In this document: positions 46,520 to 55,147 of the stretch, one piece after another
How positions within the stretch are numbered: position 1 is the stretch's first letter
How the letters are laid out: each line of letters starts with the position of its first letter
Translations under genes and position numbers: made by a program
NCBI RefSeq assembly: GCF_000472385.1
Contig: NZ_AWZU01000003.1
Span: 62,137-126,136 of the forward strand
DNA: 64,000 nucleotides
Origin: Bradyrhizobium sp. ARR65
Lineage (GTDB): Bacteria; Pseudomonadota; Alphaproteobacteria; Rhizobiales; Xanthobacteraceae
Direction of reading: 5' to 3'
The notes under the pieces: generated by a model
The model's database searches: none
What the model saw: only the letters and a program-made list of their open reading frames with translations
Told to the model about the DNA's origin: nothing

Positions 46520-47236
46520 ATGGCGCTACTCGAACTCCGGAGGCTCAACAAGCATTTCGGCGGCCTGCACGTAACCAATTCGGTCAATCTCGCGCTCGAA
46601 ACCGGCGAGATCCACTGCCTGATCGGACCGAATGGCGCCGGTAAGAGCACGTTGTTCCGGCTGATCCTTGGCGAATATCACCCGGGCAGCGGCGATATCT
46701 ATTTCGCGGGCGAGAACATCACCGCGCTCAAATCGTTCGCGCGCATTCACCGCGGCCTTTCGGTCAAATTCCAGGTGCCGGGCGTGTTCAAGGGCCTTTC
46801 GGCTCGTCAGAACCTGGAGATTGCTCTGCAGAGCCGGCATCGCGGCGTCGCACTCGAGCAGGAAATCGATCGTCTGCTGTCGTTTCTCGGCCTTGAGGCC
46901 GAGCAGGGACAGACAGCCGGCAACTTAAGTCACGGTCAGAAGCAGTGGCTGGAGATTGGCATGGCGATCAGCCTGAAGCCGCGTCTCTTGCTGCTCGACG
47001 AGCCGACCGCGGGGATGTCGCCGGAGGAGACGCATTTGACCGGCGAGATGGTGCAGCGGCTGAACGCGGAGGGCATGACGGTGCTTGCCATCGAGCACGA
47101 CATGGCTTTCGTGCGCCAGGTTGCGCGGCGGGTGACCGTGCTGCATCTCGGCCAGGTCTTCGCGCAGGGCTCGATCGATCAGATCATCGCTGACGAACGC
47201 GTCGCGGCTATCTATCTGGGGCAGGCGCATGCGTAA
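46520..47236 (+). CDS. LivG/UrtD-type amide transporter ATPase
   Basis: 238 residues with Walker A GPNGAGKST, signature region NLSHGQKQWLEIG, Walker B LLLLDEPTAGM and switch IEHDM. The HGQKQWLEI signature is common in UrtD-type proteins. It starts 3 bp after the second permease and overlaps the next ATPase by 8 nt. Confidence 0.94.
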   Translation: MALLELRRLNKHFGGLHVTNSVNLALETGEIHCLIGPNGAGKSTLFRLILGEYHPGSGDIYFAGENITALKSFARIHRGLSVKFQVPGVFKGLSARQNLEIALQSRHRGVALEQEIDRLLSFLGLEAEQGQTAGNLSHGQKQWLEIGMAISLKPRLLLLDEPTAGMSPEETHLTGEMVQRLNAEGMTVLAIEHDMAFVRQVARRVTVLHLGQVFAQGSIDQIIADERVAAIYLGQAHA

Positions 47237-47942
47237 GGAAGTCATCCTCGCCACGCTCGGCCTGCGGGCCGGCTATGGCGGCAAGCCCGTGCTGCAAGGC
47301 CTTGAACTGGAGGTGCGGGAAGGGGAGATCGTCGCCGTGATCGGCCGTAACGGCGTCGGTAAGTCCACGCTGATGAAGAGCCTGATCGGGCTGGTCCCGG
47401 CGATGAGCGGCTCGATCGTCTATCAGGGTGAAGCGATCGAGCAGTTGCCGGCGCACAAGCGGGCGCGGCTCGGCATCGGCTATGTGCCGCAGGGGCGCGA
47501 CGTTTTTCCGCGGCTGACCGTGGGCGAGAACATCGCTGTCGGTGCGGCGATCAAAGGCGACATCCCCGAGGACGGCCGGCGACAGGTCCTGGAGGCCTTT
47601 CCAATCCTTGCCGAACGATGGAGCCAGCGTGCGGGCACCATGTCCGGCGGCCAGCAGCAGCAGCTCGCGATAGCGCGTGTCCTGATCGCCGGTCCCAATC
47701 TGATCCTGCTCGACGAGCCGTCCGAAGGCATCCAGCCCAACATCGTCCAGGAGATTGCACAGAACATAGTCGAGCTCAACCGGAAGACCGGCGTAACGAT
47801 CATGTTGGTCGAGCAGAATCTCGACATGATCCGCGCCATGGCGCAGCGCTGCTATGTCATGGACAAGGGCCGCATCGTTGCGAGCCTGGATCGCGACGCG
47901 CTCAACGACGAGACCGAAATGCGCCGACATCTCGCGGTGTGA
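47229..47942 (+). CDS. LivF/UrtE-type amide transporter ATPase
   Basis: 237 residues with Walker A GRNGVGKST, YVPQGRDVFPRLTV, signature MSGGQQQQLAIAR, Walker B LILLDEPSEGIQPN and switch LVEQN. The partner of the LivG/UrtD ATPase. No extra domain here, unlike its counterpart in the minus-strand array. The formamidase gene follows after 30 bp. Confidence 0.94.
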   Translation: MRKEVILATLGLRAGYGGKPVLQGLELEVREGEIVAVIGRNGVGKSTLMKSLIGLVPAMSGSIVYQGEAIEQLPAHKRARLGIGYVPQGRDVFPRLTVGENIAVGAAIKGDIPEDGRRQVLEAFPILAERWSQRAGTMSGGQQQQLAIARVLIAGPNLILLDEPSEGIQPNIVQEIAQNIVELNRKTGVTIMLVEQNLDMIRAMAQRCYVMDKGRIVASLDRDALNDETEMRRHLAV

Positions 47943-47972
47943 AAGTCCCAGCGATAACAGAGGAGACGACCA

Positions 47973-48962
47973 ATGGCATGGCAAGAAAACTCCATCATGG
48001 CGCAGAAGGGCGTCGCCAAGGGCAAGCGCGGCATTCACCACATGATCACCGAGGCCGACCAGGGGACATATCATTATGTCTATGGCCCCTACGCCAAGCC
48101 GGTGTTGACGGTCGATCCCGGCGCGGCGGTCTCCGCCGAAACGCATGACGCGTTCGAGGGGAAGATCAAGCACGAGACCGACAGCCCCTCCAAGATTCTC
48201 AATTTTCCCTTTCTCAACCCCCAGAACGGACCGATCTGGGTCAACGGTGCGGAAAAAGGCGACGCGCTTGCGGTCTATATCGAGAGCATCGTTCCGCGCG
48301 GGCCACAACCGCGCGGAACCACTGTCATCATGCCTGAGTTCGGTGGCCTGGTCGGGACCGGCCAGACGGCGCTCTTGAATCCGGCACTGCCCGAGCGGGT
48401 GAAGAAGCTCGAGATCGATGCGAAGACAGGCACAAAATGGAACGACAAGATAACGCTGCCTTATGAGCCGTTCATCGGCACGATCGGCACATCGCCTGAG
48501 ATCGAGGCGATCTCGTCGCTGCAGCCGGACTATTATGGCGGCAACATGGATCTGCCCGACGTCGGCGTCGGCGCCGTGATCTATCTGCCGGTCAACACCA
48601 AGGGTGCTCTGCTTTATCTCGGTGATTGCCATGCCGCGCAGGGCGACGGCGAACTCTGCGGCGTTGCGATCGAGCATCCCACCGTGACGACCGTTCAGAT
48701 CGACCTGATCAAGGGCTGGACCATTGCCTGGCCGCGGCTTGAGACCGAAGAGTTCATCATGACGATCGGCTCGGCGCGACCGATGGAAGATGCTGCGCGC
48801 ATTGCCTACCGCGAGCTGTGCCGCTGGATGGCGGCCGATTACGGCTTTGATGAGATCGAGGCCTACATGCTGTTGACTCAGGCAGGGCGGGTGCGGCTCG
48901 GCAACATGGTGGACCCGAAATACACGCTGGGCGCCTCGATCAAGAAGTCGTTCCTGCGCTGA
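47973..48962 (+). CDS. fmdA: Formamidase/acetamidase (FmdA/AmdA family)
   Basis: 329 residues of the FmdA_AmdA zinc hydrolase family that cleaves formamide or acetamide to ammonia and the acid. Family segments visible are HGWD-like ETHDAFEGKI, NGPIWVNGAEKGDAL, LPYEPFIGTIG, GGNMDLPDVGVGAVIYLPV and LYLGDCHAAQGDGELCG. GAGGAG precedes the ATG. It gives the imported amide its nitrogen-releasing step, consistent with AmiC/AmiR control. Confidence 0.92.
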   Translation: MAWQENSIMAQKGVAKGKRGIHHMITEADQGTYHYVYGPYAKPVLTVDPGAAVSAETHDAFEGKIKHETDSPSKILNFPFLNPQNGPIWVNGAEKGDALAVYIESIVPRGPQPRGTTVIMPEFGGLVGTGQTALLNPALPERVKKLEIDAKTGTKWNDKITLPYEPFIGTIGTSPEIEAISSLQPDYYGGNMDLPDVGVGAVIYLPVNTKGALLYLGDCHAAQGDGELCGVAIEHPTVTTVQIDLIKGWTIAWPRLETEEFIMTIGSARPMEDAARIAYRELCRWMAADYGFDEIEAYMLLTQAGRVRLGNMVDPKYTLGASIKKSFLR

Positions 48963-48975
48963 AGGACGGACGCTG

Positions 48976-50769
48976 ATGTCGCGCGTGAAGGTCGCCACCG
49001 TTCAGTTCGAACCCACGATGTTCGAGAAGGAGCGCAACATCGCGCGGCTTCTCGAACTGTGCGAGCAGGCCGCCATGGCTGGCGCGCGGCTGATCGTCAC
49101 GCCCGAAATGGGCACGACCGGCTATTGCTGGTTCGACCGCGGGGAGGTCGCGCCCTTCGTCGAGAAGGTGCCGGGGCCGACCACAAAGCGGTTTGCCGCG
49201 CTGGCGCGCATGCATGACTGCTATATCGTGGTCGGCTTGCCCGAGGTCGATGAGGACGGCATCTACTTCAACTCCGCCGTGCTGATCGGGCCCGACGGTG
49301 TCATTGGGCGCCACCGCAAGACGCACCCCTATATTGCCGAGCCGAAATGGGCGGCGCCCGGGGATCTGGGCCATCAGGTGTTCGACACGCCGATCGGGCG
49401 TGTCGCGCTTCTGATCTGCATGGACATTCACTTCATGGAGACGGCGCGCCTCGTCGCGCTGGGCGGTGCCGATATCATCTGCCACATTTCGAACTGGCTC
49501 GCCGAACGCACGCCCGCGCCATATTGGATCAGCCGCGCCTTCGAGAACGCCTGCTACGTGATCGAAAGCAACCGCTGGGGCCTCGAGCGGACCGTGCAGT
49601 TCAGCGGCGGCAGTTGCGTTATCGCGCCGGATGGGAGGGTCATGGCGGTCATCGATCGCGGCGATGGCTTCGCGGCGGCCGACGTCGAGCTCGATGCCGC
49701 GCGAGCGCGCCGGGTCGGTGGCGAGCCGGTCTTTGCGCAGCGGCGGCCGGAACTTTATGCCGAGCTGATGACCAATACGTTCAGCTGGAACCCGTGCGAT
49801 TTCTTTGGACTTTACGCCCATGAACCGTGGCCCAAGGGGAGGCAATCGCGCATCGGCGTTGCGCAATTTGCACCTGGACACGAGGTTGCGGCGAACCTTG
49901 ACCGGATCGCGGCGCTGGCTCGGGCCGCCAAGGACCGCGACAACGCCGAGCTGGTGGTGTTTCCGGAACTGGCGATCACCGGCCTAGCCGATCCGGCAAA
50001 ATCGGCACAGCCGGTTCCCGGGCCGGCAACGGAGCAGCTCAAGGAGCTCGCCGCGCAGCTTGATGTCTATCTCGTCTGCGGTCTGGCCGAACTGGCGGAC
50101 GGCGTCGTCTACAACAGTGCTTGCCTGATCGCTCCTGACGGTACTCTTGCAGTCTATCGCAAGATCCATCTCACCTCGGCTGAGCGACGCTGGGCCAGCC
50201 CGGGTTCAGGCTGGAGCGTCGTCGATACGCCGATGGGACGCATTGGACTGCTGATCGGTCATGATGCATCGTTTCCCGAAGCCGGACGCGTCCTGGCGCT
50301 GCGCGGCTGCGACATCATCGTCTGTCCCGCGGCGATCAAGGGTGCCTTCTGCACGCCGCATGCGGGATCCGAAGTCAAGCAGCCGGCTCCGATTCCAACA
50401 GGCGCCGATCCATACCACTGGCACCACTTTCGCGTTCGCGCTGGTGAGAACAACGTCTACTTGGCCTTTGCCAATGTGCTCGATCCCGGCAACGGCTATC
50501 CGGGTCTCAGCGGCGTATTCGGTCCCGATACGTTTGAGTTCCCGCGCCGCGAGGCGATCGCGACAGACCGGCAGGCGCTAGTGACAGCCGTGATCGACAC
50601 CGGCAATCTCGACACGATCTATCCGACCAATGTCGTGCGGCGGAAGGACCTCGTCTCAATGCGGCTGCCGCACGCTTATCGCGAGCTGATCAAGAGCGAG
50701 CCGGCCAACTCGTCTCGCAAGATATCGCGCCTGGGGCCCATGCCGTCCGGCCGGCCCGGTTCGGCGTGA
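48976..50769 (+). CDS. Two-domain carbon-nitrogen hydrolase (tandem nitrilase fold)
   Basis: 597 residues made of two nitrilase-superfamily domains. Domain 1 (about 1-285) has the intact triad E44 (VTPEMGTTGY), K115 (GRHRKTHPY) and C148 (LLICMDI). Domain 2 (about 291-580) keeps E331 (VFPELAIT) and K396 (VYRKIHL) but has G428 where the nucleophilic Cys belongs (LLIGHDASFPE). So only the first half should be catalytic; the second may serve for assembly or regulation. It probably hydrolyses an aliphatic amide. It starts 13 bp after fmdA. Its last 20 or so codons overlap the region where the AmiR relic on the other strand is cut off, so the tail may be recent. Confidence 0.9.
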   Translation: MSRVKVATVQFEPTMFEKERNIARLLELCEQAAMAGARLIVTPEMGTTGYCWFDRGEVAPFVEKVPGPTTKRFAALARMHDCYIVVGLPEVDEDGIYFNSAVLIGPDGVIGRHRKTHPYIAEPKWAAPGDLGHQVFDTPIGRVALLICMDIHFMETARLVALGGADIICHISNWLAERTPAPYWISRAFENACYVIESNRWGLERTVQFSGGSCVIAPDGRVMAVIDRGDGFAAADVELDAARARRVGGEPVFAQRRPELYAELMTNTFSWNPCDFFGLYAHEPWPKGRQSRIGVAQFAPGHEVAANLDRIAALARAAKDRDNAELVVFPELAITGLADPAKSAQPVPGPATEQLKELAAQLDVYLVCGLAELADGVVYNSACLIAPDGTLAVYRKIHLTSAERRWASPGSGWSVVDTPMGRIGLLIGHDASFPEAGRVLALRGCDIIVCPAAIKGAFCTPHAGSEVKQPAPIPTGADPYHWHHFRVRAGENNVYLAFANVLDPGNGYPGLSGVFGPDTFEFPRREAIATDRQALVTAVIDTGNLDTIYPTNVVRRKDLVSMRLPHAYRELIKSEPANSSRKISRLGPMPSGRPGSA

Positions 50770-51198
50770 ACGCATCATCTTCGGAGAGCCCGTGACTGCA
50801 TATCAGTTGCAGCACGGCGCCAAAGACGACACGCCGGGAGCGAATGCGATCTTCGAGCTTCTCAATGCAGGCGGCTTCCTCGTTCCGCCGTTGCGCACGA
50901 TCGAAGGCGACCAACAGCGCCAGGTAAAGTGCGACCGACCGCAGCGGATTGATCAAAAGGACGCCGGCTGCAGCTCCAGGAGCCAATTCAGCCAGCTGGG
51001 CGTTTCGGTCCCGATCAGCGCGATCACCGGTGCGTTCACTTCCAAGGCCGGAACCGCGTCGCATTTGACAGGGATGCTGTCCGCATCGAGCACCAGGAGT
51101 GGACATATCCGGAGGCTGCTGTAGCTTGACGGGGGCTCGCCTTCGACGAACGATTTCTCTGGCTCGGATTGTGGTTCCGCAACTGCAGTCGGTGAAAA
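50768..51198 (-). pseudogene. Relic of a second AmiR-like (receiver-ANTAR) gene, antisense, frameshifted and truncated
   Basis: On the minus strand two frames together match AmiR along its length. First frame: LLVLDADSIPV, then APVIALIGTETPSWLNW, ending QPASF at a stop. Second frame resumes LLINPLRSVALYLALL, then IEKLEDRIRSRRVVFGAVLQLICSHGLSEDDAF. In amiR the matching parts are ILFIDGDLDGA, VPVIGLVGVEAPSRLKA, SFLRKPVHGGAVYTALF, LQDLEERRRGRRAVVRAIILLM and GLDEDAAY. The break is explained by loss of one T in a run (AAAA on plus at 50955-50958). The last ANTAR helix is missing where the tandem nitrilase gene ends. Similarity is at protein level only, so this is an old paralogue. Confidence 0.75.
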
Positions 51199-52356
51199 AT
51201 GGAAATCAAGGCCATATTGCCGCCAAAGGGGCGAGACCTCCGCCTCGACTTGCTTCGCGGTTTCGCGAACTGGGCAATCTTTCTCAACCACATGCCTAAC
51301 AATGTGGTCAACTGGATCACCACGCGGAACTACGGCTTCAGCGACGGCGCCGATCTTTTCGTTTTCATCTCAGGATACACTGCAGCCATCGTGTTCGGAC
51401 GGATGATGCGAGACTACGGCTTCTTGATTGGTGCGACGCGTCTCTGGAGACGCGTCTGGCAACTCAATCTCGCTCATGTAATGCTGTTCGTCGTTTACGT
51501 CGCCGCGGTTGGATATTTCGCGCGCCGCTTTCGCTTCGATGCCATTCTTCATGAATACAATGTTGCCAGGATGATCGATCAACCGTTCGAGACCCTGATC
51601 GAGTCGCTGCTTTTGCGATTCAAACCGCTCAATCTGGACGTCTTGCCCCTCTACATTGTTCTTATGGCGCTGTTTCCCTTCGTGCTGTGGATCATGCTGC
51701 GGCGCCCTGGTCTCACGATCCTGGGCTCGCTCGCCCTCTATCTCGCAGCGCGCCGATTTGGCTGGAATCTCGCCGCATACCCGGAAGGCAGCTGGTACTT
51801 CAATCCCTTCTGCTGGCAGCTCCTCTTCTGTCTGGGAGCTTGGGCGGCACTCGGTGGCCAGATCAGGGTTGGCCCCGTGATCGAGGCACGGGGGACCGTC
51901 TACGTCGGCTTCGCCTACCTCGTCTTCGCCCTCGTCCTGACGCTGGCGGAGCCTTTCCAGGGCCTGCGAGAGTTGATTCCGCAGGGGCTCTACGACGCCT
52001 TCCATCCCAACGACAAAACCAACCTGGCCCCATATCGGGCGCTGCATTTCCTCGTCCTCGCGCTGCTCGTGACGCGCTTCCTTCCGAAAGACTGGAAAGG
52101 ACTGGAATGGCCCATGTTCGATCCGCTCATCAAATGCGGGCAGCAGTCGCTTCGCGTGTTCTGTGTCGGTATAGTCCTGTCGTTCCTGGGCTATTTCCTG
52201 CTGTCAATCAGCCACGGAACGCTCCTCGTTCAATTGGCTATCAGCGTTGCCGGAATCGGCATTCTCTGCGGCATTGCCTATTACGGCGATTGGTCAAAGA
52301 ACGTAGACAAGCTCATCAAGCGTTCGCCGCCAATGGACCGAGCCGCAGGCAGTTGA
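51199..52356 (+). CDS. OpgC-family membrane acyltransferase-like protein
   Basis: 385 residues with about ten hydrophobic segments. The N-terminal RDLRLDLLRGFANWAIFLNH with the following GFSDGADLFVFISGYTA is the OpgC signature; OpgC succinylates osmoregulated periplasmic glucans. Related family members also modify other glycans. The start is preceded only by a weak GGTG. It lies alone, after the AmiR relic. Confidence 0.82.
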   Translation: MEIKAILPPKGRDLRLDLLRGFANWAIFLNHMPNNVVNWITTRNYGFSDGADLFVFISGYTAAIVFGRMMRDYGFLIGATRLWRRVWQLNLAHVMLFVVYVAAVGYFARRFRFDAILHEYNVARMIDQPFETLIESLLLRFKPLNLDVLPLYIVLMALFPFVLWIMLRRPGLTILGSLALYLAARRFGWNLAAYPEGSWYFNPFCWQLLFCLGAWAALGGQIRVGPVIEARGTVYVGFAYLVFALVLTLAEPFQGLRELIPQGLYDAFHPNDKTNLAPYRALHFLVLALLVTRFLPKDWKGLEWPMFDPLIKCGQQSLRVFCVGIVLSFLGYFLLSISHGTLLVQLAISVAGIGILCGIAYYGDWSKNVDKLIKRSPPMDRAAGS

Positions 52357-52509
52357 GGCGGGCCGTTTGAATACGGCCGCATCATCCTGGGGGCGGATGT
52401 CTGTTTCGGGTGAGAGCTGAACTGCTGTCCTGAACGCATCACAGGCCCGGGACCAGTACTGACGATCGAACAAATCTTTGAAGATCTAAATGCAAGGATC
52501 GGCCAAGCC

Positions 52510-53238
52510 GTGGTAGAGAACGGCCCCAGGTCGACGCCGAGAGTGACGGTGCCCTGCGCGAAACGGATCTTGTCTTACGGTGTCTATCTCGTCTGCCTCA
52601 CTGTTCTTTCCATTTCGCGCATTGAAGCGGAAGAGCGGACCGAGGCCATCCGGGGTTCAATCGTCTATGACATCCCATCGCAGGATCTGACGAAAGCGGT
52701 AACGGCCTATGCTGCTCAAACCGGCGTGCAGGTCCTCTACGAAGCGGCGCTGACGGCGGGCCGACGCTCGGGAGCTGTCAAGGGGACGCTTTCGCCGGAT
52801 GCTGCTTTGCAGCTGTTGCTCGTGGGCTCTGGTCTCATCGCCCGTCGGACCGATGTCGATGCGATTACCATCACGGCGGCCTCGCCCGAGACCGCCGCCG
52901 CGATGCTCGGACAGATACCACCGGATCAGCGCTTTCTCGGGGCGCTGCAAGCCGGGCTTCGCACTGCGCTCTGCCGCAGCGACGAGACTCGGCCAGGTGC
53001 GTATCGAATAGCGCTGCAACTCTGGTTCGACCCGAACAACAAGATTGAGCGCGCCGTGTTGCTCGGGTCCACGGGTGACAGCCGCCGGGACGCAGCCCTG
53101 ACTAGCGTGTTGCACGGTATGGCGATCGGCACGGTGCCGCCGGCCGGAATGGCGCAGCCCGTCACGCTGACCATCCTGCCGCGCTCGCCACTCCAAGGCG
53201 ACGAGTGTGCCGGCGGGCGAGGCGCCGCTTCCCCCTGA
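52510..53238 (+). CDS. Secreted STN-domain protein with a TonB-like C-terminal domain
   Basis: About 242 residues from a GTG start (the start could be later). A hydrophobic signal-like segment (ILSYGVYLVCLTVLSI) precedes a secretin/TonB short N-terminal (STN) domain (VYDIPSQDLTKAVTAYAAQTGVQ-like, then GTLSPDAALQLLLVGSGL), and a C-terminal part resembling a TonB C-terminal domain (IALQLWFDPNNKIERAVLLGS). It lacks an outer-membrane barrel. Together with the next two genes it forms an ECF-sigma/FecR/STN surface-signalling set, as in barrel-less VreA-like sensors. Confidence 0.78.
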   Translation: MVENGPRSTPRVTVPCAKRILSYGVYLVCLTVLSISRIEAEERTEAIRGSIVYDIPSQDLTKAVTAYAAQTGVQVLYEAALTAGRRSGAVKGTLSPDAALQLLLVGSGLIARRTDVDAITITAASPETAAAMLGQIPPDQRFLGALQAGLRTALCRSDETRPGAYRIALQLWFDPNNKIERAVLLGSTGDSRRDAALTSVLHGMAIGTVPPAGMAQPVTLTILPRSPLQGDECAGGRGAASP

Positions 53239-53388
53239 TGCAGTCCCACTTGGGTTCTGCATCCGGCCAAGCGGTCGTCATGTAGTTGTAACCAAGCCTG
53301 ATTACCGCTGTGGCTTTGCCGTCGCGACTGGTTGCAGTCCGGCCGCGAGCGGGGCTTGTGTTGCAAGGGCGATGAGTTGGCCGGTCCG

Positions 53389-53982
53389 ATGGGGAGGATC
53401 ACTTGGGGCGCGCTGCGGGACCTGTTGGCCGATCACTACGATGATTTCAGGCTCCGTCTGACACGCCGGCTTGGCTCCGAGGAGCTTGCGAGCGAAAGCC
53501 TGCACGAGACCTGGCTGCGCCTTGACCGTCAAGGCGATGTCGGGGCGGTGCAGAGCCCGGCCGCCTATCTCATGCGTGTTGCCCTCAATATCGCGACTGA
53601 CCGCCGGCGCACGGAGGCGCGATGGGCGCGCCGCTCGGACCCGGGCGCCGCGGGCGAGGTTCCCGACACGGCGCCGGGCCCGGCGCGTGAGGTTGAGGGC
53701 CGGCTTGATCTCAAAGTGCTCCAGCGTGCGATCGATCGGTTGCCCGAACGCACAAGGGAGATCCTGACGGCGGCGCGCCTCGATGGGCTTTCGCAGCAGG
53801 AGATTGCCGAGCGCTTTGCAATCTCGACCCGCATGGTCCGCATCGAGTTGCGGCGGGCGTTGGACCTTTGCGAGGCCGCGTTCAAACACGAAACGATCAC
53901 GGATTTCCTCTCCACGCCGTCGGAATCGTCTATGGAAGGGCCGGACGGTTCAAGGTCGGCGAAGAGAGGCACGACGCGATGA
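53389..53982 (+). CDS. ECF-type RNA polymerase sigma factor (FecI-like)
   Basis: 197 residues. Region 2 (LRDLLADHYDDFRLRL, LHETWLRL, SPAAYLMRVALNIATDRRR) and region 4 (RAIDRLPERTREILTAARL, SQQEIAERFAISTRMVR) are in order. Start at 53389 is preferred over 53332 because conserved sequence starts there, though ribosome binding is weak. Overlaps the FecR-like gene by 4 nt, so regulator and anti-sigma are coupled. It may direct expression of the exoprotein downstream. Confidence 0.9.
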   Translation: MGRITWGALRDLLADHYDDFRLRLTRRLGSEELASESLHETWLRLDRQGDVGAVQSPAAYLMRVALNIATDRRRTEARWARRSDPGAAGEVPDTAPGPAREVEGRLDLKVLQRAIDRLPERTREILTAARLDGLSQQEIAERFAISTRMVRIELRRALDLCEAAFKHETITDFLSTPSESSMEGPDGSRSAKRGTTR

Positions 53983-54965
53983 GTCCTACCCTGGACCATT
54001 CGACCGAGGAGGAGGCGCTGCGCCGCGCGGCCAAGGAATGGGTCGTGCATATGGCGACCGCACAGCTCACCCCGCGTGATCGGCGGGAGTTCGAGCAGTG
54101 GCGCGCGCAAAGTCGCGAACATGCCAAGGCCTATGCCGAAGCCTTGAGCCTTTGGTGGGCACTCGGTTCGCCACTTAAGGCAGCCCGCGCGCGGAGCGGT
54201 CGCACTGCCCCGCGGGTCTCGAGCATGAGGGCCGGGCCGGTGCCCGGACGCCGCGCTTTTCTCGCTGGGGCGCTGTCCGCTTCCGCGGCCGGGCTTGGCA
54301 TCATGATCGCGCATCCGCCGCTCGATCTCTGGCCCTCCTTGAGCGAGCTGGCCGCCGACTATCGCACCGGCATTGGGGAGCAGCGGCGGATTGCGCTCGC
54401 CGATCACGCGAGCATCGAACTCAACACCCGAACCAGCCTTAATATCCGCGAGGCCACGGCAAGCGAGGGCCATCTTGAGCTGATAAGCGGCGAAGCGGCC
54501 GTAACCGCTGGGCCGACGCGGCTCACGTTGTTTGCGGGAAATGGACGGACGTCAGCCGCCCGGGCGCAGTTCACGGTGCGCGAAGATGGCGCGGCGGTGA
54601 CGGTGACCTGTCTCGACGGCTTTGTTGAGGTCTGCTGCGGAGATCAGTCCGTGACCGTCCAGCCGCGCCAGCAGGTCGTCTATACCGCCCAGCAAATCGG
54701 TGCGGCGATGCCGGTCGATCCGGAAGTGACGGCGGCTTGGCGCGACGGGCTGCTCGTCTTCGACAATGAGCGGCTGTCGCATGTGATCGAGGAGGTGAAC
54801 CGCTATCGCACGGGTCGCATCATCCTGATGAACAGGAAACTTGGCGAGCGACTGGTCACCGCCCGGTTCAAGATCGCTCGTTTGGACGCGGTTCTCACGC
54901 AGTTCAGGGCCGTGTTCGGCGCCAAGGTGACACAGGTCGCAGGCGGGATCGTGCTTCTGAGTTGA
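53979..54965 (+). CDS. FecR-like anti-sigma / sigma regulator
   Basis: 328 residues. An N-terminal cytoplasmic part (EEEALRRAAKEWVVHMATAQLTP, REFEQWRAQSREHAKAYAEA, the DUF4880/FecR N-domain) leads to one membrane segment (AFLAGALSASAAGLGIMIA) and a periplasmic FecR domain (YRTGIGEQRRIALADHASIELNT). The C-terminal DUF4974-like part (LSHVIEEVNRYRTGRIIL) is present. It should hold the ECF sigma factor until the STN protein signals. Confidence 0.9.
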   Translation: MSPTLDHSTEEEALRRAAKEWVVHMATAQLTPRDRREFEQWRAQSREHAKAYAEALSLWWALGSPLKAARARSGRTAPRVSSMRAGPVPGRRAFLAGALSASAAGLGIMIAHPPLDLWPSLSELAADYRTGIGEQRRIALADHASIELNTRTSLNIREATASEGHLELISGEAAVTAGPTRLTLFAGNGRTSAARAQFTVREDGAAVTVTCLDGFVEVCCGDQSVTVQPRQQVVYTAQQIGAAMPVDPEVTAAWRDGLLVFDNERLSHVIEEVNRYRTGRIILMNRKLGERLVTARFKIARLDAVLTQFRAVFGAKVTQVAGGIVLLS

Positions 54966-55147
54966 TGCCCGGCCAAGTGCCGGGGGCGGGAACCGCCCGG
55001 TCCGATCTCGCGCCATCGCGAAATTATTTTTGCCTTTCATTTCCTATCGGCCCGCGTCCGGTCGTCTATGGACGTCGGAAACATCCGACCGCGGTGGTCG
55101 CGTCACGAAACGCGCGACCGCTGCGCCCTGACTGCCGAGAGACTGCG

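Noticed and set aside
50953..51291. Reading the AmiR relic as a normal 112-codon gene
   Set aside because: The frame stops in the middle of the receiver domain and the rest continues in another frame; its upstream end is also antisense to the start of the OpgC-like gene.
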